NCBI GenBank assembly: GCA_913055155.1
Contig: CAJXJR010000007.1
Coordinates: 1-64,000, forward strand
Reading direction: 5' to 3'
Origin: an uncultured Erythrobacter sp.
GTDB taxonomy: Bacteria; Pseudomonadota; Alphaproteobacteria; Sphingomonadales; Sphingomonadaceae
DNA length: 64,000 bases
Position 1 is the stretch's first letter. Every line of letters begins with the position of its first letter. The translations under genes were made by a program, and so were the position numbers. Positions 31,189 to 39,541 of the stretch are shown here, one piece after another. Under the pieces are notes generated by a model. That model had not been told where the DNA came from. It searched no databases and was given only the letters and a program-made list of their open reading frames with translations.

Positions 31189-33780
31189 TTAGAAGCGGCG
31201 TTCGACCGACAGCGACCAGGTGCGCGGCATGCCGGGCACGCCGGTGACCATGCCGAGCGACGTGGTGACGTCGCTGACCGACTGGAAGTAGTACTCGTCG
31301 AACAGGTTGTCGACGCGCAGCGCCAGGGTCCACTGATCGTCCGGATCGGTGAAGGCGAGGCGCGCACCACCCAGGAAGTACCCGTCGATTTCCGACCACA
31401 CCGTGTTGAACACGTCGGTGTAGATGGTCGACTGGTAGGTGCCGTCGAAGCGAGCCGACAGCAGCGCGCCGCTGCCCAGCTCGTGGTCGTACTGCGCACC
31501 GATGCTCCAGGTCCATTCCGGCGTGTACGGGGTGATTTCGTCACCCGTCAGGCCAGCCGGAGCAACCGATGCTGCATCGTACTGGAAGTCGATGTAGCTC
31601 AGCGCGCCGTCGATCGAGAAGCCGTCTGCCGGATAGGCGGTGACTTCCAGTTCGAAGCCCTTCACTTCGGCCTCACCCACGTTGCGCGGCTGCAGGCAGG
31701 GCACGCTGGGGCAAGCCGGAAGCGTCAGGATGATGTTCTTGTAATCGTTGTAGAACGCCGCACCGTTCAGGCGCAGGGCACGATCAAGCGCATCGATCTT
31801 GAAGCCGACTTCGTAGGTGGTGATCTCTTCCGGATCGAACGAGCGCAGCTGGTTACACGGATCGGGAGCCGTGTAGCCCGGTGCGTTACAATCGCCGGCA
31901 GAGGGGCCGAAGAACGGACGCGGGTTCACGCCGCCGCCCTTGAAGCCCGTGGAGACCGAGGCGTAGAACAAGATATCGTCGGTCGCCTGCACGTTACCCA
32001 CGATACGCCAGTCCCAACGGTCGCCTTCGAAGCCGTCCGAGATGTTGAACAGGCCGGTGAGCAGGCAGTTCGGCGTATTGCCGATGCCGGTCGGGCCAGC
32101 CGTCGGTGCACCCAGGAAGAATTCGCAAGCCGGGACACCCGGAACGAACAGGTTGTCGGCTTCGCGGAAAGGCACCGTGCCGTCCGGGTTCGAACGGAAG
32201 TAGGTGTAGATCTTTTCGTCCTTGGTGTAGCGGATACCACCGGTGATGCTGAACACCTCCGAGGGACGGATGGTCAGCGTACCGAACACCGCTTCGGTGG
32301 TGCTGGGCGTGGTGTCCGGACCGTGGATGAAGTCGATACCGGCATAGTTCAGGTCGACGCGGGCGGTGTATTCGCCGTCCTGGTCGAGGTAGAAGCCACC
32401 GACGGTACCCTGGATCAGCTCGTCGGCGAATTCGAAGTTCAGGCGTACTTCGGCGCTCCACGCTTCGTGGTTCAGCTGGTTGTCGAGCTGGGCAACCGGG
32501 ATCGGCGTGCCGTCCTGGTCCTGGCCCCAGCGCGATTCGTAGGTACGGTAGGAACCGATGGCCACGAACTGCAGGTTGTCCGACAGGTCGTAGGTCACGT
32601 TACCCATGACGCCCCAGCCTTCGAACTCGGTGATCGGCAGGGCTGCATAGGGCTTGTACGGAGCCTGCTGCGTCGGAACCATGCCGTCGAGGAAGTTCGA
32701 ATAGCTGACGTAGCGCGGATCGTAGCCCATCGAGCTCAGGTTCGCGGTGTCGCAGCTGTACGGGCCGGCCGGCACGAAGGCGCAGGTCAGCGGAACCGGG
32801 TTGCCGTCCACGCCGGGCAGCCAGGCGCCGCCATCGGCGTTGGTGGCCGGATAGGTCGAGAACGGATCGAAGGTCGGGTTGCCGGTGCCGATCGGCAGGC
32901 CGGCAGCCAGCGGAACGACCGGAATCGCGTCCGAATCTTCGCGGTTGAAGTCCGCCGAAACGAACACGTTCAGGCGATCGCTGGGCTCCCACTCGAGAGC
33001 GACACGACCGGCGACCACGTTCTGGCCACCCATCGTTTCATAGTCGAAGTTGCCACGACCGCGGGCGTTGTTGGCCGGCACGTTCGAACCCGGGTGAGTA
33101 AGGGCATAGTCGACGATATCGACATAGCCATCGCGCGAACGGCCCATGCCCGAAACGCGCATGGCGAGGTTCGGGGTCAGGCCGATGTCGGCCATGCCGC
33201 GGATCGAGATGTTGTTGTACGAGCCGTATTCGACGCGCAGCGAACCCGAGCCATCGCCGCGCGGACGCGCGGAGAACAGCTTGATGGCGCCGCCCAGCGA
33301 GTTCTTGCCGGCCAGCGTACCCTGCGGGCCGCGCAGGATTTCCACGCGGTCGAGGTCGACCAGTTCCAGCAGCGAGCTCGACAGGGTGGGGATGTAGACG
33401 TCGTCCACGTAGACACCCACGGCCGGGTCAAGCGCGTAGTTGAAGTCGACCTGGCCGACACCGCGAATAAAGGCGATCAGGCCCGAACCACCGTTCTGTG
33501 GCTGCGGGCGCAGCGTCACGTTCGGGGCCTGCGCTGCAACTTGCGAAATGTCGGTCTGGCCGCGAGCGGCCAGCATTTCGGCGTTCACCGCGGTAATGGC
33601 GATCGGCGTTTCCTGCAGATCGGCTTCGCGGAATTCCGCGGTCACCACGATCACGTTGGTGCGATTGTCGTTCTGCTGTGCTTGTTCCTGCGCGCTCGCC
33701 TCATCCTGGGCAAAGGCCGGCGCGCTTATGCACGCAGCAATTGCCAGCGACGACGCGACGCCGAGCTTCTTAAACTTCAT
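31189..33780 (-). CDS. TonB-dependent outer-membrane receptor
   Basis: An 863-residue outer-membrane importer. The signal peptide ends at PAFAQ; a TonB-box-like NVIVVTA follows near residue 38. The plug domain spans about 50-170 (ETPIAITAVNAEML, YVDDVYIPT, VEILRGPQGTLAGKNSLGG seen as two conserved halves), and the 22-strand barrel ends in a C-terminal Phe (SLSVERRF), as needed for membrane insertion. Sphingomonads use such receptors for many organic nutrients. It is divergent from the catabolic cluster at 34150-46786 and may import its substrate; that link is inference. GGGAGG precedes the ATG. Confidence 0.93.
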   Translation of the reverse strand: MKFKKLGVASSLAIAACISAPAFAQDEASAQEQAQQNDNRTNVIVVTAEFREADLQETPIAITAVNAEMLAARGQTDISQVAAQAPNVTLRPQPQNGGSGLIAFIRGVGQVDFNYALDPAVGVYVDDVYIPTLSSSLLELVDLDRVEILRGPQGTLAGKNSLGGAIKLFSARPRGDGSGSLRVEYGSYNNISIRGMADIGLTPNLAMRVSGMGRSRDGYVDIVDYALTHPGSNVPANNARGRGNFDYETMGGQNVVAGRVALEWEPSDRLNVFVSADFNREDSDAIPVVPLAAGLPIGTGNPTFDPFSTYPATNADGGAWLPGVDGNPVPLTCAFVPAGPYSCDTANLSSMGYDPRYVSYSNFLDGMVPTQQAPYKPYAALPITEFEGWGVMGNVTYDLSDNLQFVAIGSYRTYESRWGQDQDGTPIPVAQLDNQLNHEAWSAEVRLNFEFADELIQGTVGGFYLDQDGEYTARVDLNYAGIDFIHGPDTTPSTTEAVFGTLTIRPSEVFSITGGIRYTKDEKIYTYFRSNPDGTVPFREADNLFVPGVPACEFFLGAPTAGPTGIGNTPNCLLTGLFNISDGFEGDRWDWRIVGNVQATDDILFYASVSTGFKGGGVNPRPFFGPSAGDCNAPGYTAPDPCNQLRSFDPEEITTYEVGFKIDALDRALRLNGAAFYNDYKNIILTLPACPSVPCLQPRNVGEAEVKGFELEVTAYPADGFSIDGALSYIDFQYDAASVAPAGLTGDEITPYTPEWTWSIGAQYDHELGSGALLSARFDGTYQSTIYTDVFNTVWSEIDGYFLGGARLAFTDPDDQWTLALRVDNLFDEYYFQSVSDVTTSLGMVTGVPGMPRTWSLSVERRF

Positions 33781-34149
33781 CAGGCATCCTCCCTAAGGCA
33801 AGCCGCCCATGCGAACGGCCTGCAAATGCTATGTGTTCGCCCGCCCGTTTCGCGAGCGATACGATTCAGGGGTGAGGGGGTGCAGCAACACGCCGCGCGC
33901 ACGGGCGACGGTTGCCGGTAGTCCTCTCCACCGGCCCTTGTACAATCACGACTGTTACGATCAAGTCTGCTTGCGCACGAATCCAAGAAGCCGGGCGCGA
34001 TTGTCGCAATCAAGCAACACGTCAAAGGTCTCTCTTGAAACGAACGCGCACGAACGGTGCCGCCAGAGCCGTGCTGGTGGCTTGCGGCGCAGGCCCTGTT
34101 GGCGATAGGCTGGTGCAAACACCAAGGTTGAGGAGCCTGGAGGAACAAG
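33781..34149. other. Divergent 369-base non-coding region
   Basis: It lies between the TonB receptor (leftward) and the CmcJ-type gene (rightward) and must hold both promoters. Open frames cross it on both strands but have no start signal or recognisable similarity. It is AT-richer around 33940-34040. I found no copy of the palindrome seen at 34990 and 46806. Confidence 0.5.
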
Positions 34150-34959
34150 GTGCAGGACATCGATACGATTACCTGCGATGTGGAGGCGGAAATCCGCTAC
34201 ATCGTGCGTGGGGAGAAGGCGACCTTCTACGCCGGAGACCGCGACCGCAGTTACTGGCCGGGCGAAGACCACCTGGTGACCATTCACGACATCCGGGCCG
34301 AGAAGGACCGCCTGTCCTTCGACCGCAACGGCTTCGTCGTGCTCGACGAGGCCTCGCCGATCTCGGACTATGACGATCCGGAGCAGCTGGAACGCTACAT
34401 CCGCTATTGCGAGGATACCGTGCAGCGGCTGACGGGCGCCGCCAAGGTTGTCAGCTTCGGCGCCATTCGCCGCACCAATGCCACCGGCACGCACGGGCAC
34501 AACCAGCCCGCCAATGGCGCGCATGTCGATTACGGGGCGAAGACCGTGGGCGATTATACGCGCCTGATCCTGCCTGCCGAAGAAGCGGAAGAGCGGCTGG
34601 CGAAGCGGCACATGCTGTTCAACCTGTGGCGCCCCATCACCATGGTGGAGAGCGCGCCCTTCGCGTTGTGCGACGCCAGCACGGTCAGCCGCGACGACCT
34701 GTTTCCCAGTGAAATCGTCGGCGGGCTTGGCGGCGTCGACTTCTCGCTGTGGGGCTGGAACCTGGCCTACAGGCCGGAGCATCGCTGGTGCTGGCTGCCA
34801 CACCAGACCCCCGAAGAGATGATGGTGTTCAAGCTGTTCGATACCGACGACGATGCGGTGCAGTTCACCGCGCACACCAGCTTCAACCCGCCCGACGTGC
34901 CGCCCGACGCTGCGCCGCGCCAGTCCATGGAACTGCGCACCATCGCGTTCTTCGATTGA
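34150..34959 (+). CDS. CmcJ/NvfI-family oxygenase-like protein
   Basis: A 269-residue protein of the CmcJ/NvfI/GA4-desaturase-related family, which includes enzymes that hydroxylate or rearrange natural products. Typical blocks are HVDYG (H125-x-D127, possible Fe(II) ligands), FNLWRPI (157-163), LCDASTVSRDDL (173-184), YRPEHRWCWLPHQTPEEMM (207-225) and AHTSF with H242. H125, D127 and a later His would make a 2-oxoglutarate-type iron site, which is inferred. The GTG at 34150 follows GGAGGAA. The first palindrome lies just downstream, before the next operon. The substrate is unknown. Confidence 0.78.
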   Translation: MQDIDTITCDVEAEIRYIVRGEKATFYAGDRDRSYWPGEDHLVTIHDIRAEKDRLSFDRNGFVVLDEASPISDYDDPEQLERYIRYCEDTVQRLTGAAKVVSFGAIRRTNATGTHGHNQPANGAHVDYGAKTVGDYTRLILPAEEAEERLAKRHMLFNLWRPITMVESAPFALCDASTVSRDDLFPSEIVGGLGGVDFSLWGWNLAYRPEHRWCWLPHQTPEEMMVFKLFDTDDDAVQFTAHTSFNPPDVPPDAAPRQSMELRTIAFFD

Positions 34960-34989
34960 ACTTGAAGGCAAGGCATCGCCTCGCCTACG

Positions 34990-35003
34990 CTAACGATCGT
35001 TAG
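34990..35003. promoter_or_regulatory. Candidate operator, copy 1
   Basis: CTAACGATCGTTAG is a perfect 14-bp palindrome 47 bases before the start codon of the first serine-hydrolase gene. A near-identical site stands before the convergent GMC operon at 46806-46819. The size and symmetry suit a TetR-type dimer. No regulator gene is in the cluster. Confidence 0.65.
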
Positions 35004-35050
35004 AGTCGGCCCGGACACCAATAGGGCTGCTCAACTGGGGAGAGCTGATT

Positions 35051-36280
35051 TTGGCGCACATCGATATCGCGCAGATTGTAGAAGCACGCGGGGCAAGTTT
35101 CCCGCTGCACGGCCAGGTGGCCGAAGGGTTCGAAAGCGTGGCGGAGGCCTTTGCCACGAACTTTCGCGAGGAAGAGGAACTGGGTGCCGGTTGTTCCGTG
35201 GTGATCGACGGGCAGACCGTGGTCGACCTGTGGGGCGGCTGGGCGAGAGCTGACCGGTCAGCCGAGTGGGACAAGCATTCCACCGTCTGCATGATGAGCG
35301 TCGCCAAGGGCGTGACCGGGATCGCCTTCAACATGCTGGCGGACCGGGACCTTGTCGATTTCGACGAGAAGGTGGCGACCTACTGGCCGGAATTCGGCCA
35401 GGCGGGGAAAGAGGACATCACCGTACGCATGATCCTTGATCACACGGCGGCGATCCCGGTGCTGACCAACGACGTGATGTATCCCGGCGGCCTGCTGGAT
35501 TACGAAAACTACATCCGCGCGCTGGAAGTGCAGGAGCCCTTGTGGGAGCCGGGAACGGTCGCCGCCTACCACGTGCACAACCAGGGCTTCCTGCTGGGCG
35601 AGATCATGCGCCGCGTGACCGGCATGACCGTGGGGCCGTTCCTGCGCCGGAACGTGACCGGGCCGCTGCACGCGGAATACAACATCGGCGGCATGGATGC
35701 CGAAGAGCAGAGCCACGTCGCCGAAGTGCTGCCCAACACCAAGGCACGGCTGTTCGCGGCCAAGGACCAGCAGGTGCCGGAAAAGCCGACTACGCCAGAA
35801 GGCTGGCAGGATGGCGCGGTGCTGCGCAGCTTCGCCTTCCTGCAGAACGCGAAGGAGCCGTGGTACGACACCATGAACAGCCCGCGCTGGCGCGAGGTGG
35901 AGATTGCCAGTGGTTCCGGCCACGGCAACGCCCGCGGCGTGGCGCGCATCTATGGCGCGGCCACCGGCGTGGTGGACGGGGTGGACCTGCTTTCCGACGC
36001 GCAGCTGGAAGCCATGATCGAAGAGCAGCACAACCAGATCGAGCTGTTGCAGGACAGGCCCTATCACCAGGCCAACGGCGTGCTGCTGAACACGCCCGAG
36101 GCAGTCTACATGGGCCCCAACATGCGTAGCTTCGGCCACCACGGCCTTGGCGGCTCCATCGGTTTCGGCGATCCCGATGCCAAGCTCGGCTTCTCCTATT
36201 GCTGCAACCAGATGCATGCCGTGGGCGACAACGGCCCGCGCGCGCGGCGCCTGATCGACGCGGTCTACGCCGCCCTCTGA
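35051..36280 (+). CDS. Serine hydrolase, beta-lactamase-fold class VIII esterase (first copy)
   Basis: A 409-residue cytosolic protein of the EstB/class C beta-lactamase fold. The catalytic S-x-x-K is SVAK at residues 83-86, the Tyr motif is AAYHVHNQGFLLGEI, and HHGLGGS replaces the third KTG box, as in class VIII esterases. No signal peptide. These enzymes usually cleave esters or lactones. The start is a TTG at 35051, seven bases after GGGGAGAG; no better start exists. It is the first gene of the forward operon, directly behind the palindrome. Confidence 0.85.
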   Translation: MAHIDIAQIVEARGASFPLHGQVAEGFESVAEAFATNFREEEELGAGCSVVIDGQTVVDLWGGWARADRSAEWDKHSTVCMMSVAKGVTGIAFNMLADRDLVDFDEKVATYWPEFGQAGKEDITVRMILDHTAAIPVLTNDVMYPGGLLDYENYIRALEVQEPLWEPGTVAAYHVHNQGFLLGEIMRRVTGMTVGPFLRRNVTGPLHAEYNIGGMDAEEQSHVAEVLPNTKARLFAAKDQQVPEKPTTPEGWQDGAVLRSFAFLQNAKEPWYDTMNSPRWREVEIASGSGHGNARGVARIYGAATGVVDGVDLLSDAQLEAMIEEQHNQIELLQDRPYHQANGVLLNTPEAVYMGPNMRSFGHHGLGGSIGFGDPDAKLGFSYCCNQMHAVGDNGPRARRLIDAVYAAL

Positions 36281-36291
36281 AAGGAATAACG

Positions 36292-36702
36292 ATGGACAAG
36301 GAACTCTTCGACAAGGGCATGAAAATCCGCCGCGAGGTGCTGGGCGATGCCTATGTCGACAAGGCTACGGCCAATCCCAACCCGTTCAACGATCCGCTGC
36401 AGGAACTGGTCGCCACCTATTGCTGGGGCTGGACCTGGGGGCGCGAGGAAGAACTGTCTCGCCGTGACCGCAGCCTGATCAACCTGGCCATGATCGCCGT
36501 GCTGGGGCGCAAGCACGAGCTGAAGGTGCACACGCGCGGCGCGCTGAACAACGGCCTGAGCCGCGAGGAAATCCGCGAAGTGCTGCTGCAGGTCGGCATC
36601 TATGGCGGCATCCCGGCAGCGGTCGACAGCTTCCGCATCGTCAACGAGGCCCTGGCCGAGATCGACGCCGAGAACGATAATGCCGAGAACTCCGATGGAT
36701 GA
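36292..36702 (+). CDS. Carboxymuconolactone decarboxylase-family protein
   Basis: A 136-residue all-helical protein resembling 4-carboxymuconolactone decarboxylase (RRDRSLINLAMIAVLGRKHE, then HTRGALNNGLSREEIREVLLQ). The AhpD-type C-x-x-C is absent, so a decarboxylase- or isomerase-like role is likelier than peroxidase. An AAGGAA sits before the ATG at 36292. It overlaps the next gene by eight bases. Confidence 0.88.
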   Translation: MDKELFDKGMKIRREVLGDAYVDKATANPNPFNDPLQELVATYCWGWTWGREEELSRRDRSLINLAMIAVLGRKHELKVHTRGALNNGLSREEIREVLLQVGIYGGIPAAVDSFRIVNEALAEIDAENDNAENSDG

Positions 36703-37183
36703 TGGCCAGCGCCTTGCGATAGAGCTCGCCTGCGGCAAGCTGCCGCTGCTGTTCGCGAAATATGCGGACAATGGCGATGCCGATGCCATGGGCCAGCTGT
36801 TCACCACCGATTGCGAATTCTCGCGCCCGTTCCAGCCGGACTATCCGTTCTACGGTCGCGCGGCGGTGGAAGGGGTGTTTCGCAACCGCCCGCCGATCCT
36901 TGTGCGGCACATCGTCACCAACGTGCTGGTGGAAGCGATCACCGAGACCCGCGCGCGCGGCACCAATTACCTGACCATGCTCTCCAGCCACGCCAGTACC
37001 GAGCCGCCGCAGGAAGCGGGCGCGCTCTATGTCGGCGGGTTCGAGGACGAATACGTGCTCGACCAGTCGGAGCCGGGCGGCGTGTGGCGTTTTGCCAAGC
37101 GCGCCGGGATGGTGGCGCTGCACATGGGCGGGGCCATGCCGAACATTCCGCCACCCAGCGACGAAGCGCGCGGGCTGGCCTGA
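36695..37183 (+). CDS. NTF2/SnoaL-fold protein A
   Basis: A 162-residue protein with the NTF2-like cone fold (FAKYADNGDADAMGQLFTTDCEF at the start, seen in two halves, and TRARGTNYLTMLSSH in the sheet). Members are small-molecule isomerases, dehydratases, hydrolases or just binding proteins. Two ATG starts are possible (36680 and 36695); I use 36695 because it overlaps the preceding stop in the style of this operon. A second NTF2-fold gene follows. Confidence 0.75.
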   Translation: MDDGQRLAIELACGKLPLLFAKYADNGDADAMGQLFTTDCEFSRPFQPDYPFYGRAAVEGVFRNRPPILVRHIVTNVLVEAITETRARGTNYLTMLSSHASTEPPQEAGALYVGGFEDEYVLDQSEPGGVWRFAKRAGMVALHMGGAMPNIPPPSDEARGLA

Positions 37184-37203
37184 CAACACACACGGAGAGG
37201 ATA

Positions 37204-37629
37204 ATGGCAGTCGAAGCAAAGAACGAAAACGAACAGCTGGTGCTCGATTTCTTCGAGGTGCTCTCTTCGGGCGACCTGGAGAAGCTGCGCCAGTTCTATC
37301 ACGAGCATTCGGTGTGGGAGCCGAAGGTGAAGGACATTGCCGGCGCCGGAAAGCACGTGGGCATGGACATCATCGACAAGTTCCTGGCCCCCGTGCGCGG
37401 CATGTTCGAGCCCGGCGACCCCAAGGTGCACGTACAGAACATGTTCTCCGTCGGCCCGTGGGTCTGCGTGGAATCGAATTCCACTGGCAAGACGATGGAC
37501 GGCAAGGTCTACGACAACGACTATTGCTGGGTGTTCGAGGTGTCGAACGGCAAGATCGATGCCATGCGCGAATACATGGACAGCCACTACACCGCCAAGC
37601 TGTTCGGCATGGACGACAAGGCCACCTGA
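37204..37629 (+). CDS. NTF2/limonene-epoxide-hydrolase-like protein B
   Basis: A 141-residue NTF2-fold protein (LVLDFFEVLSSGDLEKLRQF, then YCWVFEVSNGKIDAMREYMD) of the type that contains limonene-epoxide hydrolases and ketosteroid isomerases. The Asp/Arg pair needed for epoxide hydrolysis may be in DNDYCWVF and DAMREYMD, but this needs modelling. GAGAGG lies before the ATG. Its TGA shares one base with the ATG of the next gene. Confidence 0.8.
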   Translation: MAVEAKNENEQLVLDFFEVLSSGDLEKLRQFYHEHSVWEPKVKDIAGAGKHVGMDIIDKFLAPVRGMFEPGDPKVHVQNMFSVGPWVCVESNSTGKTMDGKVYDNDYCWVFEVSNGKIDAMREYMDSHYTAKLFGMDDKAT

Positions 37630-38381
37630 TGGCGCGGTTCGACAAACAGCCGATCCTGATCTCGGGCGCGGGGCGCGGCCTTGGCGAAGGCATCGCGCGG
37701 CACCTAGCCGCCGAGGGTGCCATCGTGGGTATTGCCGATATCAACGGCCAGTCCGCGCTTGAGGTGGCCGAAGCTATCATTGGCGAGGGCGGCAAGGCTT
37801 TCAGCTACGGCGCCGATTGCGGCAGCCGCGCCGAGTTCATGCAGGTGGCGCAGGACTTTGCCGGGGATGCCGGGCCCTTGCGCGCGGTGATCAACAATGC
37901 CTCCGTACTGGTCTACGAACCGATCGAGGCGGTGACCGAGGAGACGCTCGACACCATGCTTTCGGCTGGCCTGAAAAGCGTGTTCTGGGGCGTGCAGGCC
38001 TTCCTCGAACACCGCGACGAAAGCGCGCCAGGCAACATCCTCAACTACTCGTCACCCGTGGCCTATCGCGGGCGGCCGAACACGGGCGCATACACCACCA
38101 TCAAGGCAGGGATTGCGGGGCTGACCAAGGTGCTGGCGGGCGAGCTGGGCCCGCGCGGCATTCGCGTCAACGCCATGGCGCCGGGCAGCGTGCCCACGCC
38201 GGCGACCGAAGGCTTTGTCACCCCCGAACAGTACGAACAGCGCGCGAAGAACATCCCGCTGCGTCGCAACGGCACGGTGGAGGACGTGGCGCAGGCCGCT
38301 GCCTTCCTGCTCAGCGCCGAGGCAAGTTTCATCAACGGAGCGATGCTGGCCGTGGACGGCGGCATCATTGCGGCAGGGTAG
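37629..38381 (+). CDS. Short-chain dehydrogenase/reductase A
   Basis: A 250-residue classical SDR. The nucleotide-binding GAGRGLG (13-19 region), NNAS, the catalytic Ser in LNYSSP and the Y-x-x-x-K in AYTTIKAG are intact, followed by RVNAMAPGSVPTPAT. The Asp after strand 2 (IADI) favours NAD. The substrate alcohol is unknown. It is coupled to the previous gene by TGATG. Confidence 0.88.
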   Translation: MARFDKQPILISGAGRGLGEGIARHLAAEGAIVGIADINGQSALEVAEAIIGEGGKAFSYGADCGSRAEFMQVAQDFAGDAGPLRAVINNASVLVYEPIEAVTEETLDTMLSAGLKSVFWGVQAFLEHRDESAPGNILNYSSPVAYRGRPNTGAYTTIKAGIAGLTKVLAGELGPRGIRVNAMAPGSVPTPATEGFVTPEQYEQRAKNIPLRRNGTVEDVAQAAAFLLSAEASFINGAMLAVDGGIIAAG

Positions 38382-38385
38382 AGAT

Positions 38386-39531
38386 ATGACGGCAATCTGG
38401 CAGGAACGGCTCGACCATCTGAAACAGGTCATCGAGTCCGATATCGAACGCGGCGACTACTACGGCGCGGTGGTGAAGATCGGGCGCGGCGGGGTGATCG
38501 TGTTCGACGAGGCCATCGGCCACGCCTATGCCGACAAGCAGCGGCCCTTGAAGAAGGACGACGTGTTCTCGCTGTTCTCGGTCACCAAGGCGTTCACCAA
38601 CGTGCTGGTGATGAAGGCCATCGAGGAAGGCCGCTTCCAGCTCACCACCAAGGTGAAGGACGTGCTGCCCGAATTCACCGGTCAGCCACGTGAAGAGGCG
38701 ACCTTTTACCACCTGCTCACTCACCAGGCCGGCATGCCCGGCGTGTGGAGCCCCAAGCCGGGCATGTATCTCGACCGGCTGCAGGAGCTGTTCGAGGAAA
38801 GCATCGCCAACGTCCACGGCGCCACCCCGCCGGGCGAACGCTGCGACTATTCGCCGCTGGTCAACCACGTGCTGATGGGCACCGCGCTGGTGCGCACCGA
38901 TCCCAAGGGCCGCAACTACCAGACGCTGCTGGCCGAAGACCTGTTCGAACCGCTGAAGATGCATTCCACCAGCATGGGCCTGCGCGCCGACCTGGACGAG
39001 CGCCACGTGCGCCCGGACATGCGCGGCACGGTGCCGATCAAGCACCTTTCGAGGAATATCGAGGGCGATCACGCGCTGTTCGAGGACCCTGAAGTCGAAG
39101 CTCCGCACGTCGGCTGCGCTTCCACCACCGGCGACCTGTGGCGCTTTGCCGAAATGCTGCGGCGAGAGGGCGAGCTGGACGGCGTGCGTATCCTCAGCCC
39201 GCGCATGGTGCGCCTCGCGCGCAAGGTGCACACGGGGGACAAGCCCAACGAGCTTTACCGCGGCGTCGCCTTGCGCGCCGGCTGGGAAGTGCCGCCTGCC
39301 AACCAGGGCATCGGCTTCCAGGTACGGGGGACAGGCGTGTTCCACCACCTGTTCGGCCAGCTCTCCAGCCCCGAGACTTTCGGCAACTACGGCGCGGGGT
39401 CGACGATGTTCATGGTCGATCCCGAAGCGGACCTGTCGTTCAGTTTCCTCAGCGCCGGGGTGATGACCCAGGCCGCCAATATCGAGCGCATGGGCAAGCT
39501 GTCCGACATCGCGCTTTCCGCCTGTCTCTAA
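38386..39531 (+). CDS. Serine hydrolase, beta-lactamase fold (second copy)
   Basis: A 381-residue paralogue of the first gene of the operon. S-x-x-K is SVTK at 65-68. The Tyr box is CDYSPLVNHVLMGTALV, and the C-terminal HHLFGQ plus YGAGSTMFMVDP stretch occupies the third-box position. No signal peptide. Two class VIII-type esterases in one operon suggest two ester or lactone steps, or two forms of the substrate. It starts four bases after the SDR stop. Confidence 0.84.
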   Translation: MTAIWQERLDHLKQVIESDIERGDYYGAVVKIGRGGVIVFDEAIGHAYADKQRPLKKDDVFSLFSVTKAFTNVLVMKAIEEGRFQLTTKVKDVLPEFTGQPREEATFYHLLTHQAGMPGVWSPKPGMYLDRLQELFEESIANVHGATPPGERCDYSPLVNHVLMGTALVRTDPKGRNYQTLLAEDLFEPLKMHSTSMGLRADLDERHVRPDMRGTVPIKHLSRNIEGDHALFEDPEVEAPHVGCASTTGDLWRFAEMLRREGELDGVRILSPRMVRLARKVHTGDKPNELYRGVALRAGWEVPPANQGIGFQVRGTGVFHHLFGQLSSPETFGNYGAGSTMFMVDPEADLSFSFLSAGVMTQAANIERMGKLSDIALSACL

Positions 39532-39541
39532 AGGATACCCA

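Noticed and set aside
31483-33921. An 812-codon plus-strand frame
   Set aside because: Antisense to the TonB receptor, which has signal peptide, plug and C-terminal Phe.
33961-34971. A minus-strand frame across the CmcJ-type gene and the divergent gap
   Set aside because: Its translation is unlike any family and is opposite the clear CmcJ motifs.
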